Below are positions 8,230 through 15,131 of a stretch of 18,772 nucleotides of DNA, piece by piece (position 1 is the first letter of the stretch; each line of letters opens with the position of its first letter). A program made the position numbers and the translations under genes. This DNA comes from Alistipes sp. Its GTDB lineage: Bacteria; Bacteroidota; Bacteroidia; Bacteroidales; Rikenellaceae. The stretch covers positions 1 to 18,772 of the forward strand of contig JAIEHQ010000188.1 of NCBI GenBank assembly GCA_029065825.1, given 5' to 3'. The notes under the pieces were generated by a model. It had not been told where the DNA came from and did no database searches. It was given only the letters and a program-made list of their open reading frames with translations.

Positions 8230-8976
8230 CTACCTGCGGCGCGCCTCCTCGGCATCCTTCTCCGGCAGGTCGTCGCCCTCCCAGTCGAACATCGGGAACT
8301 CCCGCCGCTCGCCGAGCGAGAAGCGGGTGTAGGTAATCGGAAGCCCCCGGTCGAGGAACATGCGCTCGTAGGCCGTCTTCACGGAGAGCACCTCGTCGGC
8401 GAAGCCCGAGCCGTAAATATCGTCGTTGGCCGCTTCGCATTCCAGGCCGAAGCGCCCGATTACCGCCTGCGTATAGGCGAACAGATGCTGCGAATCGGTC
8501 TTGAGGTGGATCCTGCCCTCGGCAGGAAGCATGCGGGCATAGCGCTCCAGAAAGAGCGGCGAGGTAAGCCGTTTCTTCGCCCGCCGCGTCTTGAGCTGCG
8601 GATCGGGAAAGGTAATCCAGATCTCGCTGACCTCGCCCCGGGCGAAGAAGGAGTCGATCAGCTCGATGCGCGTGCGCAGGAAGCCGACGTTCTTCATCCC
8701 GCGCTCGGTCGCGGTCTTCGCGCCGCGCCACATGCGGGCACCCTTGATATCCACGCCGATGTAGTTGCGCGAGGGATCGCGCTCGGCCAGCGCGACGGTG
8801 TATTCCCCCTTGCCGCACCCCAGTTCGAGGACGATCGGCCGGTCGTTGCGGAAGAAGTCGCTGTGCCAGCGCCCCTTCAGCGGATGGTCGCAACCGAACG
8901 CCTCCTCGAAGGCCGGCTGCACGAAACATTCGAATGTGAGGTTCTCGGCGAACCTTCTCAATTTATCTTTTCCCAT
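8230..8976 (-). CDS. trmB: tRNA (guanine-N7-)-methyltransferase
   Basis: SAM-dependent enzyme that makes m7G at position 46 in the variable loop of tRNAs. The protein is 248 residues, slightly longer than E. coli TrmB. The SAM-binding motif ELGCGKGEY is at 51-59. The second acidic motif, IGVDIKG, is at 73-79. The conserved catalytic-site segment ITFPDPQLK is at 121-129, followed by KKRLTSPLFLERY, which is diagnostic of the family. The C-terminus (TAYERMFLDRGLPITYTRF) is the usual TrmB end plus a short charged tail. ATG 8976 precedes the typical RFAENLTFECF segment. It is the last gene of the surE-ricT-gldH-trmB strand, 15 bases after gldH, so it is probably co-transcribed with it. No separate promoter was seen. 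Confidence 0.95.
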   Translation of the reverse strand: MGKDKLRRFAENLTFECFVQPAFEEAFGCDHPLKGRWHSDFFRNDRPIVLELGCGKGEYTVALAERDPSRNYIGVDIKGARMWRGAKTATERGMKNVGFLRTRIELIDSFFARGEVSEIWITFPDPQLKTRRAKKRLTSPLFLERYARMLPAEGRIHLKTDSQHLFAYTQAVIGRFGLECEAANDDIYGSGFADEVLSVKTAYERMFLDRGLPITYTRFSLGERREFPMFDWEGDDLPEKDAEEARRR

Positions 8977-8991
8977 GAGTCAAGTTAGCAA

Positions 8992-9435
8992 TTACAATGT
9001 CCCGCTCGGCTCGAGATCGATGCCTACGGCCTCTACGCCCCGGGCGGAGGAAGAGGGGGTAAGCGTGATCCTGTAGCGTCCCGGCTGCCCCAGCACCGCC
9101 GCACGGCGGTAGAGCTGCCTGGACTGCGGACGAAGCGCCGCAGCACGCTCCGAGGCGGGCAGCGGCACGGAGACCTGCTCCGTACAGCGCGACGAATCGG
9201 GTGCGAGCGTCTCGACCGTCAGCCGAAGCGTATCGCCCTGCCCGCCGTGCAGCGAGGCGTACCGCACCACCAGATAGAGATCGCGCTCGGCCAGCGTATC
9301 CCGGTTCTCGAACTCCACGCAGGCACCTTCCGTCCAGGCGCAGGGATCGACATCGACCATCGCCGCCTCGTGGGGCGAGAGGCACCCGCCCGCCAACGAC
9401 ACGCACACCGCCGCTATGAATCCCCGCCAACACAT
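8992..9435 (-). CDS. gldH: GldH-like lipoprotein
   Basis: Protein of 147 residues with a short hydrophobic N-terminus (about 5-17) and a cysteine at 18 (LAGGC), consistent with a lipoprotein signal. The usual Leu at -3 is shifted by one, so the lipobox is slightly atypical. The remainder is a beta-rich domain with a YLVVRYA strand, a GDTLRLTV strand and a C-terminal GVEAVGIDLE motif, which is what GldH lipoproteins carry at their end. Position supports this: in Bacteroidota gldH is commonly next to the PSP1-domain gene (ricT). In gliding relatives GldH is needed for motility. Nothing else in this window suggests gliding, so its role here is unknown, as in many non-gliding gut species. The ATG at 9435 is 20 bases after the ricT stop. 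Family assignment is by motif memory and context. Confidence 0.72.
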   Translation of the reverse strand: MCWRGFIAAVCVSLAGGCLSPHEAAMVDVDPCAWTEGACVEFENRDTLAERDLYLVVRYASLHGGQGDTLRLTVETLAPDSSRCTEQVSVPLPASERAAALRPQSRQLYRRAAVLGQPGRYRITLTPSSSARGVEAVGIDLEPSGTL

Positions 9436-9455
9436 CCGACCGTCCGCTTTTGCAG

Positions 9456-11018
9456 TTACTCCTCCTTTTTCGGGGTTTCGCTTCCGGCAGGGCGTTCGCC
9501 CCGCTCCCCTTTCGGCCGTCCTCCGTCGCGGCGGCCGCGTCCCCGCGAACGGGAGCGGCGCTGCGGACCGCCATCGCCTTCCTCCGCACGCCGTTGTTCG
9601 CCGGCCGCAGCCGGCTGCGGCTTCGGTCCGTCGGCCTGTGGCCGGCCCTCCGGACGGGGTTTGCCGGAACGGGCACGCCCCTCGCGCGAATCGCCCCGAC
9701 GCTCCGTCGCGGCAGCGCCCTCGCCCCGGCCGCCGTTGCGGCGCTCGCGACGCGGCGCACGGGTTTCGGCCGCACTCTCGCCGGCACCCGCAGCAGCGGA
9801 ACGTTCGGCCGACGGCTTGGCGGAGGCATCGGCCCGGGCTGCACCCTCCGGCGCTCTCCTCTCCCGCTGCTCCTTGCCGCCCTTCCGGCGGTTACGGCCG
9901 CGCCGTTTCGAAGCGTTATCGAAACGGGTGATGCTGTCCTCCTCCGAACGATAGGTCGGCTCCTCGACCTGCCCGGCAAGCAGATCCTCCGCCTGCAGCG
10001 TCTCGACCTTCTGACCCGCCCGGTTCAGGGCGATGATCTCTTTCACGCGCGCGACGGGCAGCGTCACCACGTTGCTCATGGCATCCCGGCTGCTGCTGAA
10101 GGACATCGTGCCGGCCAGAATATCGTTCTTGATGAGGTAGTAATCGCCGTCGAGCGCCTGCAGCGGCTCCCGCAGACGGGGGAACTCGCGCCGCGCCTCG
10201 GCATACACGTCGTACTCGTAGGCCAGGCAGCACTTGAGCTTCGAGCACTGGCCGGCAAGTTTCTGGGGATTGAGCGACAGCTCCTGCACGCGCGCCGAAT
10301 TGGTCGTGACGCTCGAGAAGCTCGAAATCCACGAAGCGCAGCACAGCTCGCGGCCGCAGGCACCGATGCCGCCGATGCGCCCCGCCTCCTGACGGGCGCC
10401 GATCTGCTTCATCTCGATGCGTATGTGGAACCGCTCGGCGAACACCTTGATCAGCTCGCGGAAATCGACCCGCTCGTCGGCTATGTAATAAAAGATCGCC
10501 TTGATCTTATCGCCCTGATACTCCACGTCGCCGATCTTCATGTTGAGTCCCATCTCGGCGGCGATCTGGCGGGCGGCGATCATCGTCTCGTGTTCGAGGG
10601 CGATGGCCTCCTGCCAGCGTTCGATGTCGTAGGGCTTGGCCTTGCGGTAGATCTTCTTGAACTCGCCGTTGTAGGGATTGAATCCCACGCGGCGCATCTG
10701 CCGGGCCACCATGTCGCCCGTCAGAGAGACGATGCCAATGTCGTGGCCGGGCGAGGCCTCGACCGCAACGATGTCGCCCCGCTTCAGAGGCAGGTTATTG
10801 ACATTCTGATAGTACGAACGACGCGTATTCTTGAATCGCACCTCGAAAATATCGGTCTGCTCGTGGTCGGGATACTCCTCCAGCCAGGCCGTCTCGTGCA
10901 ATTTGAAACACCCGCCGCAGGGAGTCGCCTCGGCATAGCCGTCGGGGGTGTAATGAAAGGTGCAGCCGCGCCCGATATCGGGTCGGGGAGCTTTCGTATA
11001 TGGTTTGGTATTCTCCAT
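9456..11018 (-). CDS. ricT: PSP1/RicT-family regulatory iron-sulfur subunit with a long basic tail
   Basis: Protein of 520 residues of the PSP1 C-terminal domain family (RicT/YaaT of Bacillus). In Bacillus it forms the RicAFT (Y-) complex with Fe-S clusters and affects RNase Y processing and development. The N-terminal CGGC is at 34-37, and the PSP1 core is at about 55-345. Conserved FKNTRRSYYQN and EASPGHDIGIVSLTG lie at 62-100, then CGRELCC (221-227) and CSKLKCCLAYEYD (258-270) supply probable cluster ligands. From about residue 370 the protein becomes a disordered tail of about 150 residues rich in Arg, Gly, Ala, Glu and Pro. ATG 11018 lies 18 bases from a -7 box in a dispersed repeat. gldH follows after 20 bases. 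The ricA and ricF partners are not in this window. Only the function of the tail is open. Confidence 0.88.
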   Translation of the reverse strand: MENTKPYTKAPRPDIGRGCTFHYTPDGYAEATPCGGCFKLHETAWLEEYPDHEQTDIFEVRFKNTRRSYYQNVNNLPLKRGDIVAVEASPGHDIGIVSLTGDMVARQMRRVGFNPYNGEFKKIYRKAKPYDIERWQEAIALEHETMIAARQIAAEMGLNMKIGDVEYQGDKIKAIFYYIADERVDFRELIKVFAERFHIRIEMKQIGARQEAGRIGGIGACGRELCCASWISSFSSVTTNSARVQELSLNPQKLAGQCSKLKCCLAYEYDVYAEARREFPRLREPLQALDGDYYLIKNDILAGTMSFSSSRDAMSNVVTLPVARVKEIIALNRAGQKVETLQAEDLLAGQVEEPTYRSEEDSITRFDNASKRRGRNRRKGGKEQRERRAPEGAARADASAKPSAERSAAAGAGESAAETRAPRRERRNGGRGEGAAATERRGDSREGRARSGKPRPEGRPQADGPKPQPAAAGEQRRAEEGDGGPQRRSRSRGRGRRDGGRPKGERGERPAGSETPKKEE

Positions 11019-11029
11019 TGAACGATTAA

Positions 11030-11174
11030 ATTTCGGTAAAGATACGAATAAGCCGCGGGCAAAAGCAAATTTATTTGCGATTTTGCCGAGCGGAAGTATC
11101 TAAAACGAAGTTAAAGATACGAAAAGTCGGGCGCAGAAACAAGCGTTAGCTTGGTTATGCCGAGACCGGACTGT
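11030..11174 (-). repeat. Dispersed non-coding repeat, copy A: two tandem ~74-bp units with embedded promoters
   Basis: On the minus strand two units of about 74 bp follow each other (about 11174-11101 and 11100-11030). Bases 11074-11123 are a perfect 50-bp inverted match to 17351-17400. Each unit holds a dyad: CAAGC-GTTA-GCTTG at 11140-11153, and GCAAAT-TT-ATTTGC at 11065-11078. Each dyad overlaps a -33 box followed by TATCTTTA. It fills the surE-ricT gap; the remaining bases to 11291 hold only a hairpin. Confidence 0.85.
11037..11069 (-). promoter_or_regulatory. ricT promoter inside the repeat (TTTG-N21-TATCTTTA)
   Basis: On the minus strand, TTTG at 11066-11069 and TATCTTTA at 11037-11044 are 21 bases apart. 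The -7 box lies 18 bases before the ricT ATG. A second box pair from the first unit (TTG 11140-11142, TATCTTTA 11112-11119, 20-base spacer) is about 75 bases further upstream in the same orientation, so transcription may start at two places. Confidence 0.65.
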
Positions 11175-11254
11175 CCGAGGCGGAGCTGAAGGTGCGAAAT
11201 AAAACCGGAAAACCGCTGCGGCCGCGAAATAGCCCCCGCAAGAGCGCTTTCCGG

Positions 11255-11276
11255 CCGGCGGAGAACCCTCCGCCGG
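11255..11276 (-). terminator. GC-rich hairpin after surE, weak terminator candidate
   Basis: CCGGCGGA (11255-11262) and TCCGCCGG (11269-11276) form a perfect 8-bp stem with a 6-base loop, 16 bases beyond the surE stop. No T tract follows on the minus strand, so it may be a weak or assisted terminator or merely stabilise the mRNA end. Confidence 0.35.
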
Positions 11277-11291
11277 AAACGCCGCGCCGCC

Positions 11292-12065
11292 CTAACCGAT
11301 GATGCGCCGCAGCGACTCCAGGCGGGCGTAGTCCGTCATGTCGGTCTGTACGGGCACCACCGCGATATAGCCGTTGGCCAGCGCCCACTCGTCGGTGTCG
11401 GTCGCCTCCGGTTCGCTATTGACGAAAGCGCCCGTCAGCCAGAAGTATTCGCGTCCCCGGGGATCGTGGCGGCGGAAGAAGTCCTCGCGCCAGTATCCCT
11501 TGTTCTGCCGACAGACCCGCACGCCCCGGATCTCCTCGGGCCGCCCTTTGGGAATATTGACGTTCAGGCAGAGCGGCAGCGGAGGATCGGCCGCGACCAC
11601 CGATTCGACGATCCGTGCGCCGTAAATCGCCGCAGCGTCGAAGTCGGCTCCGGCGCTGTGGTCGTCGAGCGAGAGTCCGATCGCCGGGCAGCCGTAGAAA
11701 CTGCACTCGATCGCCGCACCCATCGTGCCCGAATAGAGAATGTTGGCCGCCGAATTGGAGCCGTGGTTGATTCCCGAGAGGGCCAGATCGACCCGGCGGT
11801 CGCGCAGCAGGTGGTCGAAGGCTACCTTCACGCAATCGACCGGAGTGCCCGAGAACGAGTAAAGCTCCACGCCGTCCTCTTTCGAAATCTCCCGCAGAAA
11901 GAGCGGGTTGTTGATCGTTATGGCCTGGCTCATGCCGCTTTGCGGCGTTTCCGGCGCTACGGCTATTACCCGGCCGAAGCGGCGCGCCACCTCGATCGCC
12001 GCGCGGATTCCCCGCGAATCGTAACCGTCGTCGTTGGTCACGAAAATCAATCTGTCCTTATCCAT
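11292..12065 (-). CDS. surE: 5'/3'-nucleotidase SurE
   Basis: Metal-dependent phosphatase of 257 residues that removes the 5' or 3' phosphate from nucleoside monophosphates and is associated with stationary-phase survival. The N-terminal motif VTNDDGYDSRGI (9-20) contains the metal-binding aspartates D12 and D13. The SGMSQAIT segment contributes the metal-binding Ser (S43). SGINHGSN (98-104) contributes N100. SGTPVDCVK and YSGTMGAAIE are also typical of the family. The ATG at 12065 begins four residues before the strand leading into the DD motif, as expected. It is followed on the same strand by ricT after 273 bases that include a repeat with its own promoter. The exact substrate range cannot be read from sequence. 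Confidence 0.96.
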   Translation of the reverse strand: MDKDRLIFVTNDDGYDSRGIRAAIEVARRFGRVIAVAPETPQSGMSQAITINNPLFLREISKEDGVELYSFSGTPVDCVKVAFDHLLRDRRVDLALSGINHGSNSAANILYSGTMGAAIECSFYGCPAIGLSLDDHSAGADFDAAAIYGARIVESVVAADPPLPLCLNVNIPKGRPEEIRGVRVCRQNKGYWREDFFRRHDPRGREYFWLTGAFVNSEPEATDTDEWALANGYIAVVPVQTDMTDYARLESLRRIIG

Positions 12066-12315
12066 ACCTATTTTATATTATATGCTGCAATCGCTCCTCT
12101 GCGCTCCGGTGCGGAAGACCGTGCGTCCGCGGCGCAGGCCGCCGTCCGGGGGCGGAGGTGTTGCAAATATACGGTTAATTTCCGGACCGACCGCATCCGC
12201 GGCGAAGCATCCGCCCCGCAAGGAAAACCCGCCCCGCGGCCCATGACACCACAGCAAAAACGGGGCAAATCGGTCGCGAAACCGCGACGGCATGCCGAAA
12301 AAATCGCGCGGACGA
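12066..12315. other. Gene-free stretch between divergent surE and rplS
   Basis: No coding region is supported here: the open frames are GC-driven and lack any family signal. A TATATTTG -7 box on the minus strand (12164-12171) is the only promoter-like site for surE. It has no good -33 box and would leave a leader of about 90 bases. The bases just before surE are AT-rich (about 12067-12082) in an otherwise GC-rich stretch. Confidence 0.4.
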
Positions 12316-12345
12316 TTGTCCGATGGGAAAATATGGCTATATTTG
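12316..12345 (+). promoter_or_regulatory. rplS promoter (TTG-N19-TATATTTG)
   Basis: TTG at 12316-12318 and TATATTTG at 12338-12345 are 19 bases apart and match the Bacteroidetes consensus. Transcription would start near 12351, leaving a leader of about 150 bases before the rplS ATG at 12501. Confidence 0.78.
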
Positions 12346-12350
12346 CGGAC

Positions 12351-12500
12351 CGTATCAACCTCTTGCATTGGGCATCCGGACGTATCGGGCCGTTGTCGTT
12401 CAACGGATTGCGACGGATTGCGGAACAAAGTGACCGCATGGGAGTTCCGGGTGCAGCGGCAATGTTGGACGCAGAAACCATCAAACAAATTGTTACAACA
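12351..12500 (+). promoter_or_regulatory. Long rplS 5' leader with a hairpin, possible autoregulatory site
   Basis: The leader contains a perfect hairpin, CCGTTG (12390-12395), TCGTT loop, CAACGG (12401-12406). Directly after it comes a short direct repeat, ACGGATTGCG, that overlaps the 3' arm of the stem. Ribosomal protein leaders often bind their own product, and L19 leaders are known in Firmicutes. I see no match to a known motif, so a regulatory role is inference. Confidence 0.35.
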
Positions 12501-12863
12501 ATGAACAAAGATGCACTGATCCGGCTCGTGAACGAGCAGATGTGGACCAAGACCGACGTTCCGACCTTCCAGGCCGGCGACACGATTACCGTTACCTACA
12601 AAATCGTCGAGGGTAACAAGGAGCGCCTGCAGAGCTTCCGCGGCGTAGTAATCCAGATCAAGGGTACGGGAAAAACCAAAATGTTTACGATCCGCAAGAT
12701 TTCCAACGGCGTAGGCGTGGAGCGTATCTTCCCCCTCTACTCGCCCCACATCGAAAGCATCGAGGTCAATAAGTACGGCGTAGTACGGCGCGCACGCATC
12801 TACTACCTGCGCAACCTGACCGGCAAAAAGGCCCGCATCAAGGAGAGAAGAATGGCAAAATAG
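12501..12863 (+). CDS. rplS: 50S ribosomal protein L19
   Basis: Ribosomal protein L19, 120 residues, sits at the interface between the 30S and 50S subunits. The body matches the family well: PTFQAGDTITVTYKIVEGNKER (21-42), the SFRGVVIQIKG strand, FTIRKISNGVGVERIFPLYSP (62-81), and the basic end VRRARIYYLRNLTGKKARIKE. ATG 12501 is selected because the family starts with a short helix ending about 20 residues before PxFxxGD. The frame is open much further upstream, but those codons lie over and before the promoter. It stands alone between its own promoter and terminator. No other ribosomal or tRNA-modification genes (such as trmD or rimM, its partners in many bacteria) are adjacent. Confidence 0.97.
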   Translation: MNKDALIRLVNEQMWTKTDVPTFQAGDTITVTYKIVEGNKERLQSFRGVVIQIKGTGKTKMFTIRKISNGVGVERIFPLYSPHIESIEVNKYGVVRRARIYYLRNLTGKKARIKERRMAK

Positions 12864-12882
12864 CATTCGCCCTTGCGACGGC

Positions 12883-12924
12883 AAACGAAAAAGCACCTCC
12901 GGCTATGGAGGTGCTTTTTCGTTT
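12883..12924. terminator. Strong, probably bidirectional terminator after rplS
   Basis: An 18-bp perfect stem (12883-12900 with 12907-12924, containing AAAAAGCACCTCC and its complement) closes a six-base GGCTAT loop. The A and T tracts are part of the stem, so it can work in either direction. It starts 20 bases after the rplS stop. Confidence 0.93.
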
Positions 12925-12938
12925 CCGCCGCCGCAAAA

Positions 12939-12968
12939 CGCGCGCCCGCACAATATCGCCGGCGCGCG
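12939..12968. repeat. GC-rich inverted repeat upstream of the S8 peptidase pair
   Basis: CGCGCGCC (12939-12946) and GGCGCGCG (12961-12968) are perfect 8-bp arms around a 14-base AT-containing loop. It lies between the rplS terminator and the S8 promoter, about 70 bases upstream of the -33 box. Its function is unknown. Confidence 0.4.
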
Positions 12969-13036
12969 AGCCGTTATACATACGTCACAGCCGAATAAAA
13001 TCAAAGCTCCGGAGCGGTCGATTTGCGACGAATTAG

Positions 13037-13065
13037 TTGCAATTGAAAAAAAATGTCTATATTTA
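13037..13065 (+). promoter_or_regulatory. Promoter of the S8 peptidase pair (TTG-N18-TATATTTA)
   Basis: TTG at 13037-13039 and TATATTTA at 13058-13065 are 18 bases apart. The -7 box differs from TAnnTTTG only at the last base. A run of eight A residues lies in the spacer. The leader to ATG 13086 would be about 15 bases. No comparable promoter precedes the second peptidase gene. Confidence 0.6.
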
Positions 13066-13085
13066 AAGGCTAAAAACGGAACTTT

Positions 13086-15083
13086 ATGAAAAACTGGAAT
13101 CTCAAAATCGGCACTATTCTCGTCGCAGCGGCTCTTTGCGGTTGCGTGCAGGACCCTCAGGAAAACGGCGTATCGTACGACGGCACGTCGGGAAACAATA
13201 AGATAATCTTCTCCTCGGAGGGAGCCGAGCAGGGCGAATTGCTCGTAAAGTTCTCCGAAGAGGCGACCGCTGCGGTCGAAACCCATGCCACCCGCACGGG
13301 CGGCGCGGCGACCCGCTCGGGAATCAGCGGACTCGACTCCGTGCTGGACGATCTCGCGGCCGCTTCGCTCGAACGCGTGTTCCGCTTCATCCCCAAGGAG
13401 GAGGAGCAGGCGCGGGCATTCGGACTGCACCGCTGGTATGCGGTCGAATTTGCCGAAGATTTCGATCTCGAGGAGGCGGCGCGCCAGCTGGCCGCACGGC
13501 CGGAGGTGGCGTTCGTGCAGTACAACAACCGGATCGTCCCGACCTATACGGACCATGCGGTTCCCTGCGACGAGCTTTTTACCTCGGCAGCCACGCGCAG
13601 CGACGCTCCTTTCTTCGACGACCCGCGGCTGAAGCTGCAGTGGCACTACAAGAACACGGGCGACGAAACGCTCGTCAAGCCGATCAAGGCGGGCTGCGAC
13701 ATCAACCTGGAGCCGGCCTGGGAGCTTTGTACGGGCGACCCCTCGATCATCGTCGCTGTAATGGACCAGGGCGTCGAGTTCTCCCACGAGGATCTGGCAG
13801 CCAACATGTGGATCAATGAGGCCGAGCGCAACGGCTCGGAGGGCGAGGACGACGACGACAACGGATACGTCGATGACGTTTACGGATACAACTTCGCCGA
13901 CGACAGCGGCACGATAGCTCCCGGCGACGAGTCGCACGGCACGCATGTGGCGGGCACCATCGCAGCCGTGAACCACAACGCGACGGGTGTCTGCGGCATC
14001 GCCGGCGGCAGCGGCAAGAGAGACGGCGTGAAGATCATGTCGATCCAGAACGCCACCCTGCGCGGCTCGATTACCACCAAACGGTCGGCCGAAGCCATCC
14101 GCTATGCGGCCGACAACGGCGCTTCCGTCCTGCAGTGCAGCTGGGGCGAGAAGAGCGGCAAATACCAGAACGAGGAGGAGTATCTGGCCGAATGCAGCGT
14201 CCAGGCCGAAGCCATCCGCTACTTCATCAACAAACCGCGCCCCGGAAGCCCGCTCAACGGCGGCATCGTGATCGTCTCGGCCGGCAACGACGGCAAGGCG
14301 CTCTGCAGCTATCCGGGCGGTTATTCGGAGGTGGTGTGCGTTACCTCGATAGGTACGGACTTTACCCCCTCGACCTTTACCAACTACGGCATCGCGGCCG
14401 ACATCGCGGCTCCGGGCGGCGACTACAAGTACCATCAGGTCGAGGACGGCATGGACGAGAAGGCGGGACGCATTCTTTCGACCATCCTGACCTCGAAGGG
14501 CAAATACGGATACGAGCACGGCACGTCGATGGCCTGCCCGCACGTCTCGGGCGTGGCGGCGCTGGCTCTCTCCTACGCCAAGCAGCTCGGCAAGACTTTC
14601 CAGCCCGACGAGTTCCGCTCGATGCTGCTCGGCGCGGTCAATCCGCTCGACCCCTACCTGGTCGGCATGAAGGAGTTTGCCGACTACTCCGCAGGCACGA
14701 CCCACTACGGCAGCCCGATGGATCTGGCCTCCTACAGGGGCAAGCTGGGTTCGGGACTGGTCGATGCCTACAAGATGCTGCTGGCCGTGCGCGGCACCCC
14801 GGCCATTACCGTGGTGCAGAACGAGCCGACCACCGTTTCGCTGGCCCGCTACTACGGCGGGGTCACTTCGCTGGAGTACTACCGTGTCGAGGCCGACGAA
14901 GCGGCTGTCGCCAAGCTCGGACTTTCGGTCAGCGAAGGCGAGAACGGCGACGCGACGATTACCTGCACCCGGCAGGGGGCGGCTCTGGTGCGCATTACCT
15001 CGACGGTAGGCGGCACCTCGATGAGCCGGGAGGTGGCGCTCATCTGCCGTGCGAAAGCGGCAGCCAACGGCGGCTGGATGTAA
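13086..15083 (+). CDS. S8 family (subtilisin-like) lipoprotein peptidase, first of a tandem pair
   Basis: Secreted serine endopeptidase of 665 residues. A lipoprotein signal ends in LCGC with Cys20, so it is probably anchored at the outer membrane or cell surface. Residues about 45-155 (ELLVKFSEEA, LHRWYAVEF, VAFVQYN) look like an inhibitor-type propeptide that is removed on activation. The catalytic domain is at about 185-560 and the full S8 set is present: D227 in VMDQGV, H284 in SHGTHVAGT, N401 in SAGNDG and S481 in GTSMACPHVSG. DEDDDDNGYVDD-like acidic residues at 254-264 could bind calcium. A C-terminal beta-rich domain of about 100 residues ends in CRAKAAANGGWM and is not a type IX secretion sorting domain that I recognise. 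The paralogue follows after 48 bases. The substrate is unknown. Confidence 0.93.
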   Translation: MKNWNLKIGTILVAAALCGCVQDPQENGVSYDGTSGNNKIIFSSEGAEQGELLVKFSEEATAAVETHATRTGGAATRSGISGLDSVLDDLAAASLERVFRFIPKEEEQARAFGLHRWYAVEFAEDFDLEEAARQLAARPEVAFVQYNNRIVPTYTDHAVPCDELFTSAATRSDAPFFDDPRLKLQWHYKNTGDETLVKPIKAGCDINLEPAWELCTGDPSIIVAVMDQGVEFSHEDLAANMWINEAERNGSEGEDDDDNGYVDDVYGYNFADDSGTIAPGDESHGTHVAGTIAAVNHNATGVCGIAGGSGKRDGVKIMSIQNATLRGSITTKRSAEAIRYAADNGASVLQCSWGEKSGKYQNEEEYLAECSVQAEAIRYFINKPRPGSPLNGGIVIVSAGNDGKALCSYPGGYSEVVCVTSIGTDFTPSTFTNYGIAADIAAPGGDYKYHQVEDGMDEKAGRILSTILTSKGKYGYEHGTSMACPHVSGVAALALSYAKQLGKTFQPDEFRSMLLGAVNPLDPYLVGMKEFADYSAGTTHYGSPMDLASYRGKLGSGLVDAYKMLLAVRGTPAITVVQNEPTTVSLARYYGGVTSLEYYRVEADEAAVAKLGLSVSEGENGDATITCTRQGAALVRITSTVGGTSMSREVALICRAKAAANGGWM

Positions 15084-15131
15084 TTCATGGAACTGACGAA
15101 ATCAAAAATATCTAAAAACCAAGAAACCGTT

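Noticed and set aside
12333..12500. N-terminal extension of L19 starting at an in-frame ATG (12333)
   Set aside because: The -7 promoter box overlaps this ATG, so it would not be transcribed, and L19 proteins do not have such an extension.
15087..15131. Upstream ATG (15087) as the start of the second S8 peptidase
   Set aside because: It would place 15 charged residues before the lipoprotein signal, and the paralogue starts at the position equivalent to 15132.
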